NCBI RefSeq assembly: GCF_020510625.1
Contig: NZ_CP075191.1
Coordinates: 2,456,001 to 2,520,000 of the forward strand
DNA from: Ferribacterium limneticum
GTDB lineage: Bacteria; Pseudomonadota; Gammaproteobacteria; Burkholderiales; Rhodocyclaceae
Length of the DNA: 64,000 nt
Reading direction: 5' to 3'
Each line of letters opens with the position of its first letter. The first letter of the stretch is position 1. The position numbers were made by a program, and so were the translations under genes. The notes beneath the pieces were generated by a model. The model worked only from the letters and a program-made list of their open reading frames with translations. It was not told where the DNA came from and did not search any database. Below, piece by piece: positions 43,975-51,701 of this stretch.

Positions 43975-46325
43975 GCGCAAACAGCCTTGGCACCCTTAGC
44001 CTGGACTTGATTGTCCAAACCGGTGGATTCGAAGCCGGCATGGATCAAGCCGCCCGCATCGCCGACCGGAAAACCCGCCAAATCGAGCAACAGGCGATTC
44101 AACGGGCCAAGGCCATTGAGCTTGCTTTTGGCAACATGGCAAGGGGCATAGCCGCCCCGCTAGCCGGCGCCGCGTCAATTGCTGGCCTTGCTTCTAGCGT
44201 CAATACGGCAGTCGATAGCCTTGCCGACCTGAAGGACATGGCAGAAAAAACCGGCGCCGCTGTCGGCAACCTGTCCGCCCTTAAGGACTTGGCCAAGATC
44301 GGAAACCACGACATGGGCGAAGTTGAGGGTGGCATCATCCGCCTGAACAAGGCCCTGCACGGCACGGACGACGAATCCAAGGGAGCCGGCAAGGCCCTTG
44401 CTGCCATGGGCTTGGACCTCAAGAAATTGCGGGACATGGACCCGGCCGAGGCCATGCTTGAGCTCGCCAAGGCGCAAGAAAACTTCGCTGATGGCGGGGG
44501 CAAGTCCGCTGCCATGATGGCGATTTTGGGCAAGAACGGCGCCGCCCTAATCCCCTACCTCAAAGACCTTGCCGAGCAAGGCCAGCTTGTTGGCAAGGTG
44601 ACGACTGAGCAGGCCATTGCTGCTGACGAGTATCAGAAGAACGTCAAGAAGTTGCAATTTGCTTGGGGTGACCTGTCCAAGCAGATGGCCGTGGCCGTTG
44701 TCGGCCCTGCCAAAGATATTACCGATTGGATGGTCAAGGCTCAGAAGGAAGGCGGCGCCCTGAATGCCGTCTTTGTCGGCCTGGGAATGAGCATGGCCAA
44801 GGCCATGGGCGTGGAGATCAACCCGACCCAACGCGCCGAAAATCAGGTCAATGACCTGTTCAAGGAATTGCAGGAAAAGCGCCGCATTGCAGAGCAACAG
44901 CGTAGCGCCGGCTGGAGTGTGGGCGATTGGCTGGCAGAAGGCACGGAACGCGACATCAAGGCTATCGAGGCGAAGTTAAAGGGGGCCATTGCTTCCCGAA
45001 ACCGCCTGCTCCAAAAAGCATCCGACGAGAGCGCACCGAAAAGCACCGCCCTGAATACTCAGAATTTCGGCAGCACGCCGAAAGCACCTGACACCCCTGA
45101 CCCGCACGCCAACGACTACAGCAAGACCATCCAAGGCCTGAACGAGAAAATAGCCGTTCAGACTGAAGACCTGCTGAGCGTTGAAAAGCTGACGCAGGCA
45201 CAGAAGGAGTACGCCAAGTTTCAAGCCGATATTTCATCCGGCGCCCTGGTCCTGACCGAATCACAGAAGCAAGTTGCCGGCGCCTATTGGGAAGTGTATC
45301 GAGCCCGCACCGCACAGAACGAGACCGACAAGGCGGACAAGAAAGCTGGCACGATGCTGGACGACTACAAGCGAGCCAATGAACTGATCACTGATCGCAT
45401 CGGCCGTGAATCTGAACTGGCCACGATGTCACAGCGCAGCCTTGCCATTGCTCAGGCCCTGTACAAGGTTGAGGACGACGGCAAGGCCATTCGAGAGCGC
45501 ATCATTCGTGACATTGAGGACGAGACCGCACAGAAACGCGCCTTGATTGGTGCAGAAACCGAGCTTGCCCTGCAACGAGCGCGGGTAGCCAGTGCGACCG
45601 GTAACAGCTTCGATAGCCAAAAGACTTTTGCTTTCGGCTGGAAGAAGGCTTTCAACAGCTATGCCGAGGATGCAGGCAACGCGGCCAAGCAGGCACAGGA
45701 CACGTTCCAATCGGTTACCGGCGTCCTTGAAAACGCTATTGTTCAATTCACCACCACCGGCAAACTGGCCTTTAAGGATTTCGCGAAGTCCGTGCTTCAG
45801 TCCTTGGCCCAGATCGCAGCCAAGCAGGCAGCCATGGGCTTGGCCAAGTTAGCCATTGGTGCAGTCGGCAGCATGTTTGGTCCAAGCACCTCAAGCGCTG
45901 GCCCTTCTGCTGCCGCTGGGGGTGGCACATGGCTTGGAAACACGTCAAGTTACAGCCTGAACGCCAATGCAAAGGGCGGGGTCTATAGCTCCCCGAGCCT
46001 GCACCAGTACGCCAATCAAATCCACGACACGCCAAAGCTATTTCAATTCGCCAAGGGTGGCGTCTTTGCTGAAGCCGGCCCGGAAGCCATCATGCCGCTT
46101 TCCCGCGGTGCTGACGGTAAGCTTGGCGTTCGTGCTGAGGGTGGCCATGGTGACGTTTCGGTAACGAACAACATCACTATCAACAGTGACGGCAGTTCGA
46201 AGGTTGAGACGCACACCGGCAACGAGGGCAAACGCCTGGGTGACATGATGGCCAATGCGTGCCGTCAAGTGCTCGTTGAAGAAATGCGAAGCGGGGGCAT
46301 GCTGAGTGCGGTAAAGGCGAGATAG
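43971..46325 (+). CDS. tail tape measure protein
   Basis: 784 residues from the ATG at 43971 (ATGA overlap with the chaperone frame). N-terminal helical region (SLDLIVQTGGFEAGMDQAARIADRKT), central coiled-coil stretches, and a C-terminal domain (FTTTGKLAFKDFAKSVLQSLAQIAAKQAA, then FAKGGVFAEAGPEAIMPLSR) found in siphophage tape measures. Such proteins set tail length, roughly 0.15 nm per residue, so this would specify a tail of about 110-120 nm. It is the last rightward phage gene; a terminator follows within eight bases. Confidence 0.92.
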   Translation: MSANSLGTLSLDLIVQTGGFEAGMDQAARIADRKTRQIEQQAIQRAKAIELAFGNMARGIAAPLAGAASIAGLASSVNTAVDSLADLKDMAEKTGAAVGNLSALKDLAKIGNHDMGEVEGGIIRLNKALHGTDDESKGAGKALAAMGLDLKKLRDMDPAEAMLELAKAQENFADGGGKSAAMMAILGKNGAALIPYLKDLAEQGQLVGKVTTEQAIAADEYQKNVKKLQFAWGDLSKQMAVAVVGPAKDITDWMVKAQKEGGALNAVFVGLGMSMAKAMGVEINPTQRAENQVNDLFKELQEKRRIAEQQRSAGWSVGDWLAEGTERDIKAIEAKLKGAIASRNRLLQKASDESAPKSTALNTQNFGSTPKAPDTPDPHANDYSKTIQGLNEKIAVQTEDLLSVEKLTQAQKEYAKFQADISSGALVLTESQKQVAGAYWEVYRARTAQNETDKADKKAGTMLDDYKRANELITDRIGRESELATMSQRSLAIAQALYKVEDDGKAIRERIIRDIEDETAQKRALIGAETELALQRARVASATGNSFDSQKTFAFGWKKAFNSYAEDAGNAAKQAQDTFQSVTGVLENAIVQFTTTGKLAFKDFAKSVLQSLAQIAAKQAAMGLAKLAIGAVGSMFGPSTSSAGPSAAAGGGTWLGNTSSYSLNANAKGGVYSSPSLHQYANQIHDTPKLFQFAKGGVFAEAGPEAIMPLSRGADGKLGVRAEGGHGDVSVTNNITINSDGSSKVETHTGNEGKRLGDMMANACRQVLVEEMRSGGMLSAVKAR

Positions 46326-46332
46326 CACCATG

Positions 46333-46360
46333 AAAAACGGGAACCGAAGTTCCCGTTTTT
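46333..46360. terminator. bidirectional terminator between tape measure and cargo
   Basis: Perfect 12-bp stem (46333-46344 with 46349-46360), CGAA loop, A5 on one side and T5 on the other. It ends both the rightward morphogenesis operon and the leftward PEP-CTERM gene. Confidence 0.9.
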
Positions 46361-46380
46361 CTACCAGTGAAGCTGGATAG

Positions 46381-47100
46381 TTACCTCTTCTTACGACGAG
46401 CAACCCCAGCCAGCAACCCCAATCCCGCTAGAAGCATGGCGTAGCTCTCGGGCTCCGGAACGGCAGCGACATCACCTGAGCGAACCGCCCAACCAAACAG
46501 TAAGTTGGACTGGGTCACGTAGGTCTGCATGCCGTCGAGGGGGCGGAAGTACCAGGCATAGCCCTCCGGATCGATCGCGAACGCCGACCCGGACCAGTAG
46601 TAGTACGACTGGAGGTTGAGCACCGGCCCGACGTCGGCCTGTCCACCGGAAGTGCCGTTGCCGAACACGCCGTAATCTGGCTGGGAGGCACCGGAGGTGC
46701 TGAAGTGGCTCTTGAGGCCTAGATTGATGTGGTACATGTAGGCTAGCTCGTTCTTGGGGCTAGTGATGTTGTAGCCCCGGTCTGTGCCGCCACCGTACGA
46801 AAAGGTGTAATTCCAGTCGGCACCCACTGGGGCATTGGCGGCGAGGCGCCAGTCGCTGTAGTCCACATTGCGCGCGCTGTCGTGGAATGTCAGGTTGGCC
46901 GCCCACGTATTGGCTTCCGTCCAGGTCATGAGCCCGTCGGCATCGTAGCCGCTGGTCTTGGCATAGTTCGCGTCCTGCAGCCAAGTGATGTTAAGTACGT
47001 CGTCGTATAGCAGACCACCACCGCGATCAAACAATTCCGCCTGTGCCGAACCACTTGCCAGAACAAGTGCGACCGATGCCGCGAGTGTTAGTTTTTTCAT
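46381..47100 (-). CDS. PEP-CTERM exported protein carried by the element
   Basis: 239 residues. Signal peptide MKKLTLAASVALVLASGSAQA (cleavage near 21). The mature part resembles DUF1566/Lcl-type domains: LYDDVLNITWLQDANYAKTSG, WRLA, YWSGSAFA. The C-terminus is a sorting tail: VPEPESYAMLL, a hydrophobic helix and ARRKKR. PEP-CTERM tails are cut by EpsH/XrtA-type exosortases. None of the element's genes encodes one, so it depends on the host. It is cargo, not a phage structural gene, and replaces the expected tail-tip and lysis genes. Confidence 0.88.
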   Translation of the reverse strand: MKKLTLAASVALVLASGSAQAELFDRGGGLLYDDVLNITWLQDANYAKTSGYDADGLMTWTEANTWAANLTFHDSARNVDYSDWRLAANAPVGADWNYTFSYGGGTDRGYNITSPKNELAYMYHINLGLKSHFSTSGASQPDYGVFGNGTSGGQADVGPVLNLQSYYYWSGSAFAIDPEGYAWYFRPLDGMQTYVTQSNLLFGWAVRSGDVAAVPEPESYAMLLAGLGLLAGVARRKKR

Positions 47101-47255
47101 TGATGCGCCCCAAAACGTAGATTATTTGAAACACCAGTAAAGTCTATGCGCATATAAATATACAGAATAAATATTTCAAAGCAATGCCGCGCCGTATCGT
47201 TTAAATAGTCCGAACGGACTATGCGCCTACGCAATCTTTAATACGGGACAAAAAA

Positions 47256-47276
47256 AGAGGCCCTGCAAGGGCCTCT
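47256..47276 (-). terminator. terminator of the 47302-47730 gene
   Basis: 9-bp stem AGAGGCCCT/AGGGCCTCT with GCA loop, followed on the minus strand by T6. About 25 bases after the stop of the minus-strand gene, keeping it separate from the PEP-CTERM gene. Confidence 0.85.
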
Positions 47277-47301
47277 AAAGCATTACAGCTTTATCGTTCT
47301 T

Positions 47302-47730
47302 CTAATGCTCTGCTTGAACCTTCAACCCTGATTTAATCAGCCAAAAGAAATCAGCCGGCGCCGTCAATACGTCCTCAAATTCGGATTCATCGCGCCCTTG
47401 CGCCTGTCGCCAATCGTTGCGCATGCTGGCGAACAGGGACAGGGTCAAGCGCCCTAACGTGCGTTCCCAGTCTGCCTGGGTCATAGTCGGGACGCCCTCC
47501 GCATAAAACAAATCAGGCGGTGCCTCGCAAATGGCCGCGGCATCGTCCGAGTCCAAACAATCACCGGGCCGTGACCAGATCATCAAGCGCAGGGCATCGG
47601 CGGGATTAAGGATTGAATGGGCTAGCGTCTCCTGGTTCATATCGAGGGCGAATTGCGTGTCCTCGCTATTGAGCACCGCCATTTTGAACTGCTGACCCCG
47701 CATAGCCACCCGCATTGCGTGTTTCATCAT
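47302..47730 (-). CDS. hypothetical protein of the element, 142 aa
   Basis: Acidic soluble protein with several Trp residues (MIWSRPGDC, DWERTLGRL, NDWRQAQG). No family recognised. It has its own terminator and lies next to the right attachment region, whose inverted repeats are likely operators for it. Position suggests an early or lysogenic gene. A repressor role is possible but no DNA-binding motif is visible. Confidence 0.6.
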   Translation of the reverse strand: MMKHAMRVAMRGQQFKMAVLNSEDTQFALDMNQETLAHSILNPADALRLMIWSRPGDCLDSDDAAAICEAPPDLFYAEGVPTMTQADWERTLGRLTLSLFASMRNDWRQAQGRDESEFEDVLTAPADFFWLIKSGLKVQAEH

Positions 47731-48114
47731 GCTGCAAACCCTCGTTTGATTGAAAGAGGGGTCAGCATATCGAGCAAAAAACGCCGTGTAAATCCTAACA
47801 CTATGATTTATAACGGTATTTGTCAGGATTGCACTACACTAGACACACCTGAAAAGCATCTGAATCAACAGCTTGGCCGGCTGAATAAATATTTTCAGGT
47901 TTTGGAGTGTGTAGGGTCTATCTATAACGCATAGACCATGGGCGGTTTTCGCCCTCGCTCCCAGTACTTCAGGGCGGTGCATGTATCAAATCTCGTGCTG
48001 AATTCGATAGCTCTGCTTACCGGGCGGCTTGCTTACCATGCGCTTACCAGAGAAAGCGCAAAAGAAAAAGGCCACCGGGTTGGTGGCCTAAGTCTTTGTT
48101 TCTTCAGAGCTTTT
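47731..48114. promoter_or_regulatory. right-end regulatory and integrase-arm region
   Basis: No convincing gene; a 43-codon frame from 47803 is the best and is weak. Contains inverted repeats: AATCCTAACA/TGTCAGGATT (47791-47800, 47821-47830; 9 of 10), CCTGAAAA/TTTTCAGG (47848-47855, 47892-47899), GGTCTAT/ATAGACC (47915-47921, 47931-47937). TGCTTACC-type integrase arms lie at 48014, 48030 and 48041. Confidence 0.6.
48069..48089 (-). terminator. element-borne replacement terminator for tRNA-His
   Basis: 8-bp stem AGGCCACC/GGTGGCCT with a 5-base loop; on the minus strand it is followed by TTTTCTTT. It lies 26 bases beyond the tRNA 3' end, inside the element, and so restores termination of the regenerated tRNA gene. 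Confidence 0.8.
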
Positions 48115-48162
48115 TGGGGCGACTGATGGGGCTCGAACCCACGACAACCGGAATCACAATCC
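48115..48162. repeat. attR: 48-bp direct repeat within tRNA-His
   Basis: Exact match to 29849-29896, from the CCA end to the anticodon stem. Crossover lies somewhere inside it. Confidence 0.95.
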
Positions 48163-48191
48163 GGGACTCTACCAACTGAGCTACAGCCGCC
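48115..48191 (-). tRNA. tRNA-His (GUG)
   Basis: 77 bases with the extra 5' G (G-1) opposite C73 typical of tRNA-His. Anticodon loop UUGUGAU (GUG) is flanked by the CCGGA/UCCGG stem, T-loop GGUUCGAGCC, and an encoded CCA. It is the integration target: the 5' part is host sequence and the 3' 48 bases are supplied by the element. Confidence 0.98.
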
Positions 48192-48207
48192 GCTGAAGAA
48201 GGCGCGC

Positions 48208-48236
48208 ATTGTACGAACTTCCGCTGATGCTGTCTA
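48208..48236 (-). promoter_or_regulatory. promoter of tRNA-His
   Basis: On the minus strand TAGACA, 17 bases, TACAAT, then a GC-rich discriminator and start near 48201, about ten bases before the mature 5' end. Good sigma-70 match; the GC-rich discriminator is typical of stringently controlled stable RNA genes. Confidence 0.7.
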
Positions 48237-48355
48237 CTTCTCGCTCAAGAAAAAGCTCACCGGCTCCAGAGAATGGCTCTAAGCATCGCGCGGAAGAGTG
48301 ACCGTGATATTATTGTCAGCTTTATTTTTCGGCTCCGTAGTCACAAGGAATTCTC

Positions 48356-49660
48356 ATGGAAGCAACTACTGCACAAGCTAACGAACTCGAACGCCGCGTC
48401 GATCTCTCCATCGCCATTGCCGATGTCGAGAAGGAAATGGAACAGCGCCTGAAGCGCATGGGCAAGAACATGAAGGTGCCAGGCTTCCGCCCGGGCAAGG
48501 TGCCGTTCAACATCGTCAAGCAGCAGTATGGCGACCAGGCTCGCCATGAAGTGCTGTCCGAAGAACTGGATCGCGTTTTCGGCGAAACCGTCACCGAAAA
48601 GAAGATGCGCGTTGCCGGCTATCCGCGCATTGAGCCGAAGACCAGCGAAAGCACCTCGCATCTCGAGTTCTCGGCCATCTTCGAGGTGTATCCGGAATTC
48701 ACCCCGGGCGACCTGTCGGCCTCCGAAGTCGAGCGTCCAGTTCTTGAAGTCAGCGCCGCTGAAGTCGACAAGACCCTCGACATCCTGCGCAAGCAGCGCG
48801 TTTCCTACGCCGACGCCGACCGCGCCGCCGCCAAGGAAGACCGTGTCGTCATCGACTTCACTGGCAAGAAGGACGGTGTGCCGTTCGCTGGCGGCCAGGC
48901 CAATGATTACCCGTTCGTGCTCGGTCAAGGCATGATGCTGCCTGATTTCGAAAACGCCGTTGAAGGCGCCAAGGCTGGCGAAACCAAGACTTTCGACCTG
49001 ACCTTCCCGGCTGATTACCACGCCAAGGATCTGGCTGGCCAGACAGTTCAGTTCGACATCACCGTCAAGCAGGTCCAGGCCCCGGTTCTGCCGGAACTGG
49101 ATGCCGAGTTCGCTACCAGCATGGGCATCGCCGACGGCGACGTGACCAAGATGCGCGCCGAGATCGAAGCCAACCTGAAGCGCGAAGTGAAGCGTCGCAT
49201 TGAAGGCAAGCTGAAGGACCAGGTCATGGAAGCCCTGCTCAAGGCCAACCCGATCACCGTACCGGTTGCTCTGGTCGACATGGAAATCCAGCGTCTGATG
49301 CAAGCTGCCCGCCAGGATATGGAACAGCGCGGCATGAAGGTCAAGGATATGCCGATCCAGCCCGAGTGGTTTGCCGACCAGGCCAAGCGCCGCGTCACCC
49401 TTGGCCTGATCCTTGCTGAAGTCGTCAAGACGGAAAAGCTTCAGGCTAACCCGGAACAGGTTCGTACGATGGTTGAAGAAACCGCCCAGAGCTACGAGCA
49501 CCCGGAAGAAGTGATCCGCTGGTACTACGCTCAGCCGCAGCGTCTGCAGGAAGTCGAAGGCGTCGCCATCGAAAACAATGTGGTCGAGTGGGTGCTGAGC
49601 AAGGCCAAGGTCACCGAAAAGGCCGCAGTTTTTGATGAACTGATGGGTCAGAAGCAGTAA
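48356..49660 (+). CDS. tig: trigger factor
   Basis: Ribosome-bound chaperone with peptidyl-prolyl isomerase activity. 434 residues. The N-terminal ribosome-binding signature is intact ([11 protein letters not shown], about 40-50), the FKBP domain begins near [16 protein letters not shown] (about 160), and the C-terminal helical arms follow. First gene of the tig-clpP-clpX-lon cluster; the element inserted just upstream of it at tRNA-His without touching the coding region. An AAGGA box precedes the ATG. Confidence 0.97.
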   Translation: MEATTAQANELERRVDLSIAIADVEKEMEQRLKRMGKNMKVPGFRPGKVPFNIVKQQYGDQARHEVLSEELDRVFGETVTEKKMRVAGYPRIEPKTSESTSHLEFSAIFEVYPEFTPGDLSASEVERPVLEVSAAEVDKTLDILRKQRVSYADADRAAAKEDRVVIDFTGKKDGVPFAGGQANDYPFVLGQGMMLPDFENAVEGAKAGETKTFDLTFPADYHAKDLAGQTVQFDITVKQVQAPVLPELDAEFATSMGIADGDVTKMRAEIEANLKREVKRRIEGKLKDQVMEALLKANPITVPVALVDMEIQRLMQAARQDMEQRGMKVKDMPIQPEWFADQAKRRVTLGLILAEVVKTEKLQANPEQVRTMVEETAQSYEHPEEVIRWYYAQPQRLQEVEGVAIENNVVEWVLSKAKVTEKAAVFDELMGQKQ

Positions 49661-49668
49661 TCCAGACC

Positions 49669-49686
49669 TTGTCGCGAAAGCGACAA
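49669..49686 (+). other. GAAA-tetraloop hairpin between tig and clpP
   Basis: 7-bp perfect stem TTGTCGC/GCGACAA closed by a GAAA tetraloop, without a T-run. More likely an mRNA stability or processing element than a full terminator. Confidence 0.6.
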
Positions 49687-49727
49687 TCGTCTTGAATGTA
49701 ACCAACAAGCAACAAACAAGGGCTGAC

Positions 49728-50357
49728 ATGAATATCGACAACGCAAGCAACTGGGATCCGCAGGCACTCGGCCTCGTCCCGATGGTGGTTGAACAGAGCG
49801 GACGCGGTGAGCGCGCGTACGACATCTATTCGCGCCTGCTGAAGGAACGCGTGATTTTTCTTGTCGGCCCTGTCAACGACGCCAGCGCCAACCTGGTCGT
49901 CGCCCAATTGCTGTTCCTTGAAGCGGAAAACCCGGACAAGGACATTTACTTCTACATCAACTCGCCGGGTGGCTCGGTGACGGCTGGCATGTCGATCTAC
50001 GACACCATGCAGTTCATCAAGCCCGATGTATCGACACTATGTATCGGCCAAGCCGCCTCGATGGGCGCCTTCCTGCTCAACGCCGGCGCCAAGGGCAAGC
50101 GTTTCGCCCTGCCGAATTCCCGCGTGATGATTCACCAGCCGCTCGGTGGCTTCCAGGGCCAGGCCTCGGATATCGCCATCCACGCCAAGGAAATCCTGTC
50201 GATTCGCGACCGCCTGAACCGGATCATGGCCGAGCATAGTGGCCAGCCGCTGGAACGGATTGAAAAAGACACAGATCGCGACAACTTCCTTTCTGCCACT
50301 GAAGCCGCAGAATACGGTTTGATCGACAAGGTATTGACCCGCCGCGACGCGGCTTGA
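49728..50357 (+). CDS. clpP: ATP-dependent Clp protease proteolytic subunit
   Basis: Tetradecameric serine protease working with ClpX or ClpA. 209 residues from the ATG at 49728; triad Ser111 (AASMGAF), His136 (MIHQPLG) and Asp185 (DRDNF), the same spacing as E. coli ClpP. An in-frame ATG-like start at 49692 is ignored because the AAGGG box fits 49728. Followed 14 bases later by clpX. Confidence 0.97.
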   Translation: MNIDNASNWDPQALGLVPMVVEQSGRGERAYDIYSRLLKERVIFLVGPVNDASANLVVAQLLFLEAENPDKDIYFYINSPGGSVTAGMSIYDTMQFIKPDVSTLCIGQAASMGAFLLNAGAKGKRFALPNSRVMIHQPLGGFQGQASDIAIHAKEILSIRDRLNRIMAEHSGQPLERIEKDTDRDNFLSATEAAEYGLIDKVLTRRDAA

Positions 50358-50371
50358 ACGGAGAGCTAACG

Positions 50372-51634
50372 ATGTCTAAAGGCGGCCAGGAAAAACTGCT
50401 CTACTGCTCCTTCTGCGGCAAGAGCCAGCACGAAGTCAAAAAGCTCATTGCCGGACCGTCGGTGTTCATCTGTGACGAGTGCATCTCGCTTTGCAACGAC
50501 ATCATCCGCGACGAGCTTCCCGAAGAAGCCGCCAAGGCTGGTCGCTCCGACCTGCCGACGCCGCGCGAAATCAGTTCCATTCTTGATCAGTATGTCATCG
50601 GACAGGAAGTCGCCAAGCGCATCCTCTCCGTCGCCGTATACAACCATTACAAGCGCCTGCGCCATACGGCCCGCAATGCCGATGACGTCGAGCTTTCGAA
50701 GAGCAATATCCTGCTGATCGGCCCGACCGGCTCTGGCAAGACGCTGCTCGCCCAGACGCTGGCTCGCCTGCTCAACGTCCCGTTCGTCATGGCCGATGCC
50801 ACGACGCTGACCGAAGCCGGTTATGTCGGCGAAGATGTCGAAAACATCATCCAGAAACTGCTCCAGAAGTGCGACTACGACGTCGAAAAGGCGCAGCAGG
50901 GTATCGTTTATATCGACGAAATCGACAAAATATCCCGGAAATCCGACAATCCGTCGATCACCCGTGACGTTTCCGGTGAAGGCGTACAGCAAGCGCTGCT
51001 CAAGCTGATTGAAGGTACTACTGCTTCCATTCCTCCCCAGGGTGGCCGCAAGCACCCGAACCAGGATTTCGTTCAGGTCGATACCACCAACATCCTGTTT
51101 ATCTGCGGTGGCGCTTTCGCCGGTCTGGAAAAGGTTATCCAGAACCGCTCCCAGAAGGGTGGCATCGGCTTTGGGGCTGAGGTCAAGAGCAAGGATGATG
51201 GCAAGGCCATCGGCAGGATTCTCCTTGAAGCCGAACCGGAAGATCTGATCAAGTTCGGCCTTATTCCCGAGCTGATCGGCCGCCTGCCGGTAGTTGCCAC
51301 CTTGCAGGAACTGGAAGAGTCGGCACTGGTGCAGATTCTGACCGAACCGAAGAACGCGCTGATCAAGCAATACCAGAAACTCTTCTCAATGGAAGACGTG
51401 GAGCTGGAAATCCGCCCGACAGCCCTGTCGGCAATCGCCAAGAAAGCCCTGGAACGCAAGACCGGTGCCCGTGGCCTGCGCTCGATTCTGGAACATGCCC
51501 TGCTCGACACGATGTACGAACTTCCAGGTATGGAAAATGTCGAAAAGGTGGTTATCGATGAAAACATGATCAGCGGCGACACCCCGCCCCTGCTCATTTA
51601 CGCTGACCAGCCCAAGGTTTCCGGCTCGAACTGA
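50372..51634 (+). CDS. clpX: ATP-dependent Clp protease ATPase subunit ClpX
   Basis: AAA+ unfoldase that feeds ClpP. 420 residues: N-terminal zinc-binding domain with Cys12, Cys15, Cys34 and Cys37, Walker A GPTGSGKT, Walker [10 protein letters not shown], the GYVGEDVE pore loop region and ClpP-binding IGF-like loop (GGIGFGAEV). Start at 50372 with a GGAGAG box. Confidence 0.97.
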   Translation: MSKGGQEKLLYCSFCGKSQHEVKKLIAGPSVFICDECISLCNDIIRDELPEEAAKAGRSDLPTPREISSILDQYVIGQEVAKRILSVAVYNHYKRLRHTARNADDVELSKSNILLIGPTGSGKTLLAQTLARLLNVPFVMADATTLTEAGYVGEDVENIIQKLLQKCDYDVEKAQQGIVYIDEIDKISRKSDNPSITRDVSGEGVQQALLKLIEGTTASIPPQGGRKHPNQDFVQVDTTNILFICGGAFAGLEKVIQNRSQKGGIGFGAEVKSKDDGKAIGRILLEAEPEDLIKFGLIPELIGRLPVVATLQELEESALVQILTEPKNALIKQYQKLFSMEDVELEIRPTALSAIAKKALERKTGARGLRSILEHALLDTMYELPGMENVEKVVIDENMISGDTPPLLIYADQPKVSGSN

Positions 51635-51641
51635 GCCGGGA

Positions 51642-51670
51642 CTTGAATTGCGGTTCCCCGCCCCCACTTA
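51642..51670 (+). promoter_or_regulatory. sigma-32 (RpoH)-type heat-shock promoter of lon
   Basis: CTTGAA at 51642-51647, 14 bases, then CCCCACTTA at 51662-51670: close to the RpoH consensus (CTTGAAA, 11-16 bases, CCCCATNT). It lies in the 67-base clpX-lon gap, about 30 bases before the lon start. Confidence 0.75.
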
Positions 51671-51701
51671 GGGGGCACATACCTATTTCAAAGGCATCGT
51701 A

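Larger units (their letters stand above)
29849..48162. mobile_element. 18.3-kb integrated phage-like element (defective siphophage or cf-PICI-like satellite)
   Basis: Bounded by 48-bp direct repeats of the tRNA-His 3' end, with an integrase just inside the left repeat. Gene order is integrase, AlpA-like, primase, helicase, iteron origin, HNH, HNH, TerS, TerL, protease-capsid, portal, connectors, tail chaperone, tape measure, then cargo on the other strand. Not found: tail tube, tail tip or fibre, holin/endolysin, CI-like repressor. The absence of lysis and tail-end genes with apparently intact replication, packaging and head genes resembles capsid-forming phage-inducible chromosomal islands, which use helper tails. 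A deleted HK97-like prophage is the alternative. Integrity at the reading-frame level is good: I saw no broken head or replication gene. Confidence 0.9.

Noticed and set aside
47803..47934. 43-codon frame in the right attachment region
   Set aside because: No ribosome binding site, and it overlaps several operator-like inverted repeats.
29849..48162. Complete temperate phage
   Set aside because: No tail tube, tip, fibre, lysis or CI-type repressor genes can be found in the 18.3 kb.
49691..49696. Sigma-32 promoter upstream of clpP
   Set aside because: Only the CTTGAA half is present; no CCCCAT-like box at proper spacing.
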